This document shows positions 14,181 to 21,507 of a stretch of DNA of 21,507 nucleotides, piece by piece. The stretch is from JANLQX01 sp031381685 (GTDB taxonomy: Bacteria > Actinomycetota > Acidimicrobiia > Acidimicrobiales > JANYDT01), in NCBI GenBank assembly GCA_031381685.1, contig JANMYF010000442.1, positions 1 to 21,507 of the forward strand, written 5' to 3'. The notes beneath the pieces were generated by a model. It did no database searches. It had not been told where the DNA came from and worked only from the letters and a program-made list of their open reading frames with translations. A program made the translations under genes and the position numbers. Every line of letters begins with the position of its first letter. Within the stretch, counting starts at the first letter, position 1.

Positions 14181-17100
14181 ATGACGAAGGTTGCAGTTGT
14201 ACCGGCCGGATCGGACATCCGCGGCGCCATCGAACGGCGGCTGCGGTCCGCAGTCTCGCTCGCGTCGGGCCTCAGCCCGGTCGACGCCCGTATCCAGGGT
14301 TATCTCGATCGGACCTATGCCCATCTCGGCCCCGTCCCGCAACTCCCGACGACCACCTTCGCCCTCGACATCGCCGGCATGGCCAGGGAGCTTTCCCTCC
14401 CGAGGGACGCCGACAGCTTCGATTCGCCGTTGGTCAAGAGCTATCGGCTCCGCAACGGAGTCCTGCACAATCCGGTGAACGACCGCCGCACCACCAAGGG
14501 TGTGTTCCATATCGCCGAAGGTGGCATGGCGATCCCCGATGACAAGCTGGCGGTTCCCCAGATCACGTTCCTCCGGCTCCTCGAGCGGGCGCTGCGCCCG
14601 CCGGCCGACATCTCCGGACTGCCGTACACCTCCCGCGACGCCGATGCGACCCCGCGCATCGTCTCGTTGCTCATGCGTCCCCTCGTCGTTCCCGCCGTGG
14701 CCGGGTTCATCGGGGAGAAGCGCCTCGAAGTCCGCTTCTTCGCCCCGGGCTCACTGGTGTCGAACCTCGACTTCGTCGAAAACATCTTCGGCAACGGCGG
14801 TGACCCTCATCTGCCCGGCAACGATGCCGCGCTCGATCCCGCCACGTGGACCGGACACAGCGGATGCGTGATCCTCGCGCCTCACCTGATCCACTGCACC
14901 AAGCAGGAGCTCGGACTTCCTCGTCGCGATGACGCCTCGGCGAGGCAGCGTCGTGATGGCATGTGCTGGACCTCACCCGAGGAGCCCTACAACGGCGGCT
15001 CGGCGTTCAAGGTGTGCAGTCGTGACGCCTCGGGTGTGATCGTCACCGTCATCGCCGACAACTACTTCGGGTACTGCAAGAAGGAAGTGAAGACGCAGAT
15101 CGGCTACTCCGCCAATCTGTACGGTCTGGCCGAGGAAGAGCACGCCGGCGGAGCGATCGTGTACCCCTCCTACGACCTCGGCGAGGAGTTCTTCGGCGAT
15201 GTCCACGTGCAGTCACGAGGTCACTCGTTCGCCGAAATGGTCGAGCGGAACGGGTCGCTCATGGACCTGAAGCCCGAGGGCTATGCCGTTGACCGCCTCT
15301 ACCCCGACATCATCTACGTGCCGGAGGACGCCGCTTTCGACCTGACGGCACGGACGGTGTCGTGGCCCGAGGACGAGTTCGGGCCCGCCCACACGCTTGC
15401 CCTGCAAGCTCGTCGCGCCTACGTGCGGCCCTCGGGCTACAAGGTGCACATCGAACAGCCGCCGGCCCACACCGCCTGGCATCTGATCGGCACCCAGGCC
15501 GAAGGCACGTTCTGTCACAAGCCGTGCACTGTTTCGGGCGGCGGGAAGTCGGAGATCTCGAAGGCCATCTCCGACGCGATTCTCCCCGGTCCCGTGTTCG
15601 TCGCCGACTTCGAACAGGACATGGCGCGTGTGGCTGAGTTGATCAACCGCGACTACTCCACGCGCTACCGGCCCACGGCGAAGCGCCCACCCGACCACCG
15701 GATGATCCTGAGCCCGGAACGATCCCTCGGTTCGGTGATCAAGCTCCTGACCCCGAACGATGACGAGTACACCGACGAGTTCAATGCGTGGCTGCGACAT
15801 GTGCCTCAGTACGTCAGGGAAATCGTCTTCGTCGTGAAGCGTCACCACACCCAGAGCTGGGGCGACGACTGGGCGTCCCACTTCTCCGTCGACATCCTCA
15901 ACGGCAACCCGGGCAACGAGCTCAAATGCGACAACCGCAAGCTCGCAGCAAGCTATCTGCGCATGGGGTTCGATCCCGACGGCGCGTGGCGCGTCTTCGG
16001 TCTTCGCGAGGACTTCCATCCCGCCGCCAAGCTCCAGATGGAAGACGACATCACGGTTTCCGTCGTCGTTCCCGGAGCCGATGGGGCACCGTCGCGCAAG
16101 TTCGTGGAGAACTGCGAACAGAAGCTGTTCCAGCGTCCGGACGATGCCATTCTCCGCGGGTACGACAAGCTCACGGAGCTCGAGTTGTCGCAACCGGGCA
16201 ACTTCATCTCGAACTTCCAGCCACTCGTGCAGGCCGATGCCGTCGAGCTCGCCGATGAAGCCATCGGCTTCTCGGCCTTCACCGCACCGATGCAGCAGCT
16301 GGTCCGGGCAGCAGCGGCCGGTGAGGACGGCCCCACGTTCTTCGTCTCCTCGGCCCACCCCCGCATGGTTGACGGTAAGCCATCGAAGAACCCGCGGTAT
16401 CTGCAGATCCGTCCCGACATCGTCGATGCCCGTGGCGCGTACCTGGCCCGGATCGCCACCCGGTTGCACCGTCGGCTGTCGGCCGACGCCCCGCTGCTCA
16501 CGCCCGTCGACGCGATCGTTCCCGGTCGTCGCAACAACCCGCCCGAACCCCGGGAGCAGATCCGTTCGCTGGCCGTGTACAACCCGGTTCACTACATGGA
16601 GCTCCCCGAGTTGTTCATGGAGTTCATCAGCTCGATGACCGGGAAGTCCCCTTCGACGACCGGAGCTGGATCCGAAGGAGCGCTTACGAAAGGGCCGTTC
16701 AACGCGCTGCCGGCCATCATCGATCTGAATGCGGCATTCCTGAGTCACGCGCTCACCGCCCAGCCGTCGTTCGTCTCGGCGGCCGGACACGTCGGACCCC
16801 ACGCGCGAGTCGACCACGACGTCAGCCTGCTCGTTCCCGAAGTCTGGGCGCGCATGACCGCGGACGAGCGGGAAGCTGGTTTCCTCGTTGCCCACGGCTA
16901 CCTGGAGAAATGCCAGGACATCGAGTGGAACGGTCGTCGAATCCTCGCCAGCCGACTGGGCTACCGGATCACGGCGAAGTTCGCCCGGGTGTTCTTCGGA
17001 CGTGTCTTCACCCACCCCCATTCGGTTCTCACCAACCAGATGCTCCGGCCCGAGACCCAGGACATGGAAGTGTTCGCCGACGGAATGGACAACGTGTGCG

Positions 17101-17498
17101 CCACCCATCAGCGGGTTGCCCAGAGCTATCTCGACGACGGCACGATCGAGATGGCGTGCCCGCCACTTCGCGCGCTGCTCATGCTCATGGCCACAGGTGA
17201 GTTCGAAGGGATGGGCCTCGACAGCCCGGAGCTCCGGGCGATGTTCACCCGCGACTACGTGCTGTCGAGCGACTGGTATCTGGAGCGTCTGCAGGCGAAA
17301 CAGCAGCGCGACTGCGAGCAGTGGACCAAGCACATCGCCACGCTCGAACGTGCCGTCGTCGATCCCGGCAATGCGGTGTCCGTCGCTGTGCTCGGCCTTG
17401 CCGACCGACTGGCGGCGGCGAAGGCCGAAGCGGCCCGGATCGCCAGCCCGGCCTATCTCACGTCGCTGGTCGGCACCCTCGGCCTCCAGCCGCTCTGA
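14181..17498 (+). CDS. PPi-dependent phosphoenolpyruvate carboxykinase candidate
   Basis: This 1105-residue soluble protein matches in length and general character the PPi-type PEP carboxykinases known from Propionibacterium and Entamoeba. Those enzymes interconvert PEP, CO2 and phosphate with oxaloacetate and pyrophosphate. Motifs that look PEPCK-like are NYFGYCKKEVKTQIG (294-308), a stretch NLYGLAEEEHAGGAI (312-326) and a P-loop-like SGGGKSE (452-458), preceded by TFCHKPCT. The protein is about twice the size of ATP- or GTP-dependent PEPCK, in line with the PPi type. The ATG at 14181 has GGAG at 14171-14174; an in-frame ATG at 14109 lacks a ribosome site. It lies 160 bp after korB and in the same direction, which fits a role in anaplerotic or reductive carbon flow. 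I recognise the family by size and motifs, not by a database search; an uncharacterised relative of PEPCK is the alternative. Confidence 0.75.
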   Translation: MTKVAVVPAGSDIRGAIERRLRSAVSLASGLSPVDARIQGYLDRTYAHLGPVPQLPTTTFALDIAGMARELSLPRDADSFDSPLVKSYRLRNGVLHNPVNDRRTTKGVFHIAEGGMAIPDDKLAVPQITFLRLLERALRPPADISGLPYTSRDADATPRIVSLLMRPLVVPAVAGFIGEKRLEVRFFAPGSLVSNLDFVENIFGNGGDPHLPGNDAALDPATWTGHSGCVILAPHLIHCTKQELGLPRRDDASARQRRDGMCWTSPEEPYNGGSAFKVCSRDASGVIVTVIADNYFGYCKKEVKTQIGYSANLYGLAEEEHAGGAIVYPSYDLGEEFFGDVHVQSRGHSFAEMVERNGSLMDLKPEGYAVDRLYPDIIYVPEDAAFDLTARTVSWPEDEFGPAHTLALQARRAYVRPSGYKVHIEQPPAHTAWHLIGTQAEGTFCHKPCTVSGGGKSEISKAISDAILPGPVFVADFEQDMARVAELINRDYSTRYRPTAKRPPDHRMILSPERSLGSVIKLLTPNDDEYTDEFNAWLRHVPQYVREIVFVVKRHHTQSWGDDWASHFSVDILNGNPGNELKCDNRKLAASYLRMGFDPDGAWRVFGLREDFHPAAKLQMEDDITVSVVVPGADGAPSRKFVENCEQKLFQRPDDAILRGYDKLTELELSQPGNFISNFQPLVQADAVELADEAIGFSAFTAPMQQLVRAAAAGEDGPTFFVSSAHPRMVDGKPSKNPRYLQIRPDIVDARGAYLARIATRLHRRLSADAPLLTPVDAIVPGRRNNPPEPREQIRSLAVYNPVHYMELPELFMEFISSMTGKSPSTTGAGSEGALTKGPFNALPAIIDLNAAFLSHALTAQPSFVSAAGHVGPHARVDHDVSLLVPEVWARMTADEREAGFLVAHGYLEKCQDIEWNGRRILASRLGYRITAKFARVFFGRVFTHPHSVLTNQMLRPETQDMEVFADGMDNVCATHQRVAQSYLDDGTIEMACPPLRALLMLMATGEFEGMGLDSPELRAMFTRDYVLSSDWYLERLQAKQQRDCEQWTKHIATLERAVVDPGNAVSVAVLGLADRLAAAKAEAARIASPAYLTSLVGTLGLQPL

Positions 17499-17540
17499 TC
17501 CGGCGAGCTGTTCTGCGCCGACCGGCGTGCTCACCGGCCG

Positions 17541-17546
17541 TAGCCT
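17541..17546 (+). promoter_or_regulatory. -10 element of the SulP gene (leaderless start)
   Basis: TAGCCT ends 6 bases before the ATG at 17553, so the message would begin at or beside the start codon. No ribosome site precedes this ATG. The -35 is not clear. Confidence 0.45.
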
Positions 17547-17552
17547 CATTCC

Positions 17553-19256
17553 ATGACCTGGCGGACCACTACGGGTTCGGCCCTGCACTGGCTCCTCCCG
17601 GGCGTCGGCGTTCTGCGAGGCTACGAGCGGTCTTGGCTGCGCCCGGACCTGGTGGCCGGACTCACGGTCGGGGCGATGCTCATTCCGCAATCCATGGGCT
17701 ACGCCGAACTGGCCGGTGTGCCTCCGCATTACGGGTTCTACGCCGTGATCGGGGCGCTCATCGTCTACGCGTTCGTGGGCACGAGTCGCCACCTGGGAGT
17801 CGGGCCGGAGCCGGGGACCGCCGTGCTCGCGGCCTCAGGTGTCGGAGCGATCGTCGGGGCCGACGGTGCGAGGTACCTGGCGCTGATGGCGGCCTTGGCC
17901 CTCGTCGTCGGCGCCTTGTGTGTGCTCGGAGCGATGCTGCGCCTCGGATACCTGGCCTCGGTGCTTTCCAAGCCAGTGCTCGTCGGATACATCACCGGTG
18001 TCGGACTCACGCTGCTCAGCAGCCAGATCGCCGGCTTCACCGGTCTGAGGATGGCGGCCGACTCATTCGTCCCACGAGTGGCAGAACTGCTTCGTCAGCT
18101 CGGCCGGGTCCATTCCTGGACCTTCGGGTTGGCAATCGGGACGCTTGCCGTCATGCTCGTCCTGCGGCGGTATGCGCCCACAGCACCGGCGGCCCTGATC
18201 GGTGTCGCCATCGCAACGGCGATCAGCAACGCCGCGTCGCTGCCCCGCCGCGGCATCGCCCTGATCGGTGCCATTCCTTCCGGGTTCCCGTCGCCGGGCC
18301 TGCCCTCCGTGACCGCCCGCGATCTCATACAGCTGCTGCCGGTCGCCGCAGGTATTGCTCTTGTCGGCTTCACCGACAATGTCCTCACGGCGCGCGCCAT
18401 TGCCGTTGGCCGTGGTTATCGCGTCGATCCGAACCGAGAGCTGCTCGCTCTCGGCCTCATCAACACCACATCGGGGCTCTCGCAGGGGTTTCCGATCTCG
18501 TCGAGCGCGAGTCGGACCGCGGTGCCGGCCTCGCTCGGTTCGCGTACCCAGCTCGTCTCGCTCCTCGCATCCGGTTTCGTGGTGGTCAGCCTGCTGGCAG
18601 GTCGAGCGGTCCTTTCGGAGATCCCACGAGCGGCTCTTGCCGCGGTCATCGTGCTCGCCGCAATCAGCATCATCGACGTGAAGGGCTTCCGGGCACTCTG
18701 GCGAGTGAGCCGCGAAGAGTGTCTGCTCGCCGCCGGCACCGCACTCGGCGTCGTCGTTCTCGGCGTGCTCCCGGGGATCATCATCGCTGTGGTCGCATCG
18801 CTGCTGGGCGCGATCGCCCGCATCTCACGCCCCCACGACGCCGAGCTCGGGTTCGCTCCGGGACTCGAAGGCTGGGTCGACGTGGATCAGTACGCCGATG
18901 CCCGTCCGGTCGACGGGCTGGTGGTGTTCCGCTTCGATGCACCCCTCTTCTTCATGAACGCCGATCGTTTCGTGGATCGCATCGGGCTCGTCGTCGAGCA
19001 CGGGGCGAACGTCACGCAATGGCTCATCATCGACGCCGAGGGGATCGGTGCGCTCGATGCCTCTGCCATCGACATGCTCGGCGACCTGCTTGCCCGGATG
19101 ATCTCAGAGGGCCTGGCGGTGATCGGCATCGCTCGGGCCAATGATCGGGTGATCGAGCGTCTCGGGCGAGCGGGCCTCCTCGAACCGGAGGGTCACCTCC
19201 GGAACTTCGCGACCATCAACGCTGCCGTCAACGCGTTTCACCAACGGGGACCGTGA
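17553..19256 (+). CDS. SulP-family anion transporter with STAS domain
   Basis: The 567-residue membrane protein has the SulP layout. About 10-12 hydrophobic segments occupy residues 30-430, starting with the family signature DLVAGLTVGAMLIPQSMGYAELAGVPP, and the repeat-2 stretch PISSSASRTAVP follows in the middle. A cytoplasmic STAS domain (about 440-560) contains the DAEGIGALDASAIDML core. SulP proteins carry sulfate, bicarbonate, chloride or dicarboxylates; the ion cannot be read from the motifs. Bicarbonate is attractive next to a carboxylating PEPCK and KorAB, and sulfate is the default. The start follows a -10-like TAGCCT by 6 bases and has no ribosome site. The stop lies 50 bp from a convergent gene. 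Confidence 0.87.
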   Translation: MTWRTTTGSALHWLLPGVGVLRGYERSWLRPDLVAGLTVGAMLIPQSMGYAELAGVPPHYGFYAVIGALIVYAFVGTSRHLGVGPEPGTAVLAASGVGAIVGADGARYLALMAALALVVGALCVLGAMLRLGYLASVLSKPVLVGYITGVGLTLLSSQIAGFTGLRMAADSFVPRVAELLRQLGRVHSWTFGLAIGTLAVMLVLRRYAPTAPAALIGVAIATAISNAASLPRRGIALIGAIPSGFPSPGLPSVTARDLIQLLPVAAGIALVGFTDNVLTARAIAVGRGYRVDPNRELLALGLINTTSGLSQGFPISSSASRTAVPASLGSRTQLVSLLASGFVVVSLLAGRAVLSEIPRAALAAVIVLAAISIIDVKGFRALWRVSREECLLAAGTALGVVVLGVLPGIIIAVVASLLGAIARISRPHDAELGFAPGLEGWVDVDQYADARPVDGLVVFRFDAPLFFMNADRFVDRIGLVVEHGANVTQWLIIDAEGIGALDASAIDMLGDLLARMISEGLAVIGIARANDRVIERLGRAGLLEPEGHLRNFATINAAVNAFHQRGP

Positions 19257-19306
19257 CATATCGGGTCCTGCGTGACCGCACGCCGTCGGCTTGCCGCTGT
19301 TGTCAG

Positions 19307-20140
19307 TTACGCCTGGTTCTGTCGCCATTCGACCCGGCCGTTCGTGATGGCGGCCGTTCCGTCGGGGAGGCAGACATCGAAACGGCCATCGGTATGTGCA
19401 CTGATGGTCAGCGTGCATGGCATTGGCACCGGCGCGGCGAATCGGCCCATCACCCGGGCGACGCGGCGACCGCCGTCACCGATGAGGTCGTCGACGGCGC
19501 TCACCGCCCTGGCCAACGTGGCAGTGCCGTGGAGCAGCAGGAACGGAAGCCCGGCGGCCGCAGCCGCATCCCATTCGGTGTGGATCGGGTTCCAGATGCG
19601 GGCGCACTCCGTGTAGCGGTGCGCATCCTGCTCGCCGATGGTGACGGTCGACTGACGAACCTCGGCGTTCTCGTCAACGGGCGACCATGGTGTGGGCCGG
19701 TCGATGAAGCGGTCCTCTCCGGCCAGCGTTACGCCGAGCATGACGCTGCGCTGATGGGTTGTCACGACCGCTGCGCCGCCCGCATCGGTCGTCGTCAGAC
19801 GCATCCAGGTTGCCGCGCCGGCGCGTCCGTTCTCCACCCCGACCAGTGTCGCGGTGGTCACGAGTTCCTCACCTGGCCGGATCGGTCGGTGGAGCGTGAC
19901 GTCGTGGCCCGCATGGACGCCACGGCGGGCCTCTTCTGCAGTCAGCCCGAGGCCGCGCACGTCGAGGATTGCCGGCCATTCGAGGCAGACGGGAAACAGT
20001 GGGTGCGCGACCGGCCGGGGCGAAAACACCGCTTCGGCGGTGTCGTCGATGCCGGCGCTGTAGGCCAGCACCCATCGCAGGTCAACGTTGTGGCGAAAGG
20101 GCTTCGAGGCTGTTCCGACGACTTCGGCTGAGAGCGGCAC
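19307..20140 (-). CDS. MaoC-like double-hotdog protein with altered active site
   Basis: The 277-residue protein has two hotdog halves. The N-terminal half (about 12-145) resembles the MaoC dehydratase N domain. The C-terminal half (about 160-275) has the hydratase-like segment ARIWNPIHTEWDAAAAAGLPF and then LLHGTATLA. In R-specific enoyl-CoA hydratases the motif is GD-x-NP-x-H; here NP-x-H (N184-H187) is kept but the catalytic Asp is replaced (Ile182). It may act differently on an acyl-CoA or be a non-catalytic or thioester-binding relative. The GTG at 20140 was chosen as it precedes the conserved part closely and has a weak GATGGG before it; the frame stays open much further upstream but that part is antisense to the MFS gene. 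It is divergent from the MFS gene. Confidence 0.72.
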   Translation of the reverse strand: MPLSAEVVGTASKPFRHNVDLRWVLAYSAGIDDTAEAVFSPRPVAHPLFPVCLEWPAILDVRGLGLTAEEARRGVHAGHDVTLHRPIRPGEELVTTATLVGVENGRAGAATWMRLTTTDAGGAAVVTTHQRSVMLGVTLAGEDRFIDRPTPWSPVDENAEVRQSTVTIGEQDAHRYTECARIWNPIHTEWDAAAAAGLPFLLLHGTATLARAVSAVDDLIGDGGRRVARVMGRFAAPVPMPCTLTISAHTDGRFDVCLPDGTAAITNGRVEWRQNQA

Positions 20141-20167
20141 AGTCCCATCTTGTCGTGTGATCTCGCC

Positions 20168-20197
20168 TTGGTCCGTGCCGAACATCCCAGTTACCCT
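20168..20197 (+). promoter_or_regulatory. Promoter of the MFS gene (leaderless start)
   Basis: TTGGTC (20168-20173) and TACCCT (20192-20197) are 18 bp apart. The -10 ends 6 bases before the GTG at 20204, so the mRNA probably starts at the GTG. No ribosome site is seen. Confidence 0.5.
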
Positions 20198-20203
20198 TCC
20201 GGC

Positions 20204-21436
20204 GTGACAACAGCCGTGAGTGCGCCCCCGATCACGGTGCGCTCGCTGGGCAGGCCGTTCGCGTTCCTCTGGTTCAACGCGGTCTCCTTCCAGTTGATTG
20301 CCACGGCGGACCGGTTCACGTTCGTGTGGTTGGCCGACGACACGCTGAAGACAAGTTCGTCGATCTCCGGGCTGATCGTCTTCATGCTCGGCCTGCCGAT
20401 GTTCCTGTTCGTCCTCCCGGCCGGTGCGATCGCCGACCGCGGGAACCGTCGTGTGCAGCTCCTTGCCAGCCAGGGCGCGGGAGCTCTCGTCACCGGGTCT
20501 GCGGCAGTACTCACCGCCACCGATCGGATGACGGTGCCCCTCGCCATCGTCACCGCGCTCAGCTTCGGGCTTGTGCTGGCCTTTGCGTTTCCGGTTCGTT
20601 CGTCGCTGCTCCCGCTCATCGTGGGCCGCCACCGACTCATGACGGCCATCCCGATCATGACCATCGGCGCCAACATGGCGATGATCGTCGGGCCCGTGCT
20701 CGCGGGGTCCGCGATCGACCGGTGGGGCATCACCGGGGCCTTCTCCGTGCAGTGCCTTCTCTTCCTGGTGAGCGGTGCGTTCGTCCTGCGGCTCCACGTC
20801 CCCGAGACCGGTCAGGTCGAGAAGCGCTCCTTGGCGGTCGAGATGCGCGAGGGGGTCTCCTACATCCGCCATCACGCGATTCTGCGGACGCTTCTCATCC
20901 TCATGTCGGTCGGTGGCGGCTGCATGATGGGCCCGGGCTTCCTGCTCATCCCGCAAGTCGCCAAACGCGAATTCGGCAAGAGTGCGGAGGCGGCATCTGC
21001 GCTCTTCGGCATGATGGGCATCGGCATGATGGTGATGTCGTTCCTGATCGTGCGTTTCGGGCGACGCATCACCCGCCGTGGCGTCGCCTTCATGTCGTGC
21101 ATGATCGTCGGCAGTTCAACCTCGATGGTGATGAGCGTCGCACCCTCGTACAACGTGCTGCTCGGCTTGATGTTCGTATGGGGACTGACCGGAGGGGTGT
21201 GGGCCAACATGTCCCAGTCGTTGCTCCAGGAGCACAGCCAACCGGCGATGCTTGGCCGGGTCATGTCCTTGTCCGGTCTGATGCACACGGGCGTCGCGCC
21301 GCTCGCCGCCCTGCTCGCCGGGACGATCGCCGGCCACCTGGGCCCGCAGCACACCCTCGGAGTGTTCGGGGCGGTCGGACTCGTCGTGATCGTCGCCGTT
21401 CTCGTGCTCGGTGACGAACTGCGCCGCGTGAACTAA
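20204..21436 (+). CDS. MFS transporter (DHA3/EntS-like exporter)
   Basis: The 410-residue protein has about 12 membrane segments. Its N-terminal FLWFNAVSFQLIATADRFTF is followed, after the second helix, by the MFS loop motif ADRGNRR, and later by GFLLIPQVAKREFG and a second-half FLIVRFGRRITRRG. This form is typical of the MFS_3 (EntS-like) group, which exports siderophores, antibiotics or other small molecules; the substrate cannot be named. GTG at 20204 was chosen because it follows a promoter-like pair by 6 bases and the preceding sequence does not look coding. It is divergent from the MaoC-like gene with 63 bp between starts, so promoters overlap. A convergent gene may follow only 3 bases after its stop. 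Confidence 0.85.
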   Translation: MTTAVSAPPITVRSLGRPFAFLWFNAVSFQLIATADRFTFVWLADDTLKTSSSISGLIVFMLGLPMFLFVLPAGAIADRGNRRVQLLASQGAGALVTGSAAVLTATDRMTVPLAIVTALSFGLVLAFAFPVRSSLLPLIVGRHRLMTAIPIMTIGANMAMIVGPVLAGSAIDRWGITGAFSVQCLLFLVSGAFVLRLHVPETGQVEKRSLAVEMREGVSYIRHHAILRTLLILMSVGGGCMMGPGFLLIPQVAKREFGKSAEAASALFGMMGIGMMVMSFLIVRFGRRITRRGVAFMSCMIVGSSTSMVMSVAPSYNVLLGLMFVWGLTGGVWANMSQSLLQEHSQPAMLGRVMSLSGLMHTGVAPLAALLAGTIAGHLGPQHTLGVFGAVGLVVIVAVLVLGDELRRVN

Positions 21437-21439
21437 GAA

Positions 21440-21507
21440 TCACACGATGACCGCTACCTCTCGGGGTTCCGACTGCCGGAACGGCTCGACCCCACGAGCG
21501 ATCTCCA
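21440..21507 (-). CDS. Possible C-terminal end of a minus-strand gene (cut by window edge)
   Basis: On the minus strand a frame ending in TGA at 21440-21442 reads a natural-looking tail (EIARGVEPFRQSEPREVAVIV) and runs off the window. A plus-strand ATG at 21447 also stays open to the edge, but its Ser/Thr/Cys-rich product looks less natural. Too little is visible to name either. Confidence 0.3.
   Translation of the reverse strand, partial: EIARGVEPFRQSEPREVAVIV

Noticed and set aside
15213..17792. An 859-codon open frame on the minus strand
   Set aside because: It lies antisense to the PEPCK-like gene, its product is Arg/Gly/His/Glu-rich without domain motifs, and long antisense frames are common in high-GC DNA.
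17321..19144. A 607-codon plus-strand frame
   Set aside because: It overlaps the PEPCK-like 3' end and the SulP gene in another frame and encodes an Arg/Pro-rich product, a typical shadow.
20141..20956. A long upstream extension of the MaoC-like frame
   Set aside because: The added 272 residues are His/Arg/Glu-rich, antisense to the MFS gene, and cross its promoter; the conserved part begins near 20140.

Overview
The window is a gene-dense, high-GC piece of a bacterial chromosome. An oxygen-stable-type KorAB pair, SCO6745-like and DUF4389 proteins, a PPi-type PEP carboxykinase candidate, frequent GTG/TTG starts and several apparently leaderless genes point to an actinobacterium. My best guess is class Acidimicrobiia (Ilumatobacter-like), but that placement is inference. 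There are no rRNA or tRNA genes, insertion sequences or CRISPR arrays that I can see, and no stretch over 300 bases without a gene.

Left part (1-3640, plus strand): the 3' end of a P-type cation ATPase, a short remnant-like ORF, an arylamine N-acetyltransferase, an isoprenylcysteine/phospholipid methyltransferase-like membrane protein, and a CstB-like persulfide dioxygenase-rhodanese. The last is preceded by a clear -35/-10 pair with a perfect 8-bp inverted repeat (TATACCCC-TG-GGGGTATA) in the promoter, typical of CsoR/CstR-type operators. It ends at a long hairpin shared with the convergent nirK.

Nitrogen-oxide part (3661-6491): a three-cupredoxin copper nitrite reductase (minus strand) is divergent from an Rrf2-type regulator with three cysteines. 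The regulator overlaps by 4 bp a RIC/ScdA/YtfE-type di-iron repair protein. Nitrite reduction makes NO, the Rrf2 protein probably senses NO or redox, and RIC repairs NO-damaged iron centres. The shared upstream region holds a palindrome on the regulator promoter and a GGGAC-N4-GTCCC box resembling a DosR/DevR site.

Central part (6581-11018): an orphan NuoF-like flavoprotein (plus), a DUF4389 membrane protein and an SCO6745-like protein (both minus), and an MDR-family dehydrogenase (plus) preceded by a 15-codon ORF.

Right part (11136-21436): korA-korB (2-oxoacid:ferredoxin oxidoreductase, 4-bp overlap), a giant protein that looks like PPi-dependent PEP carboxykinase, a SulP anion transporter, a divergent pair of a MaoC-like double-hotdog protein (minus) and an MFS exporter (plus), and possibly the tail of a further minus-strand gene. 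KorAB, PPi-PEPCK, the NuoF-like protein and perhaps SulP would fit a module for anaplerotic carbon flow and ferredoxin/NADH balancing; this functional link is inference from proximity.
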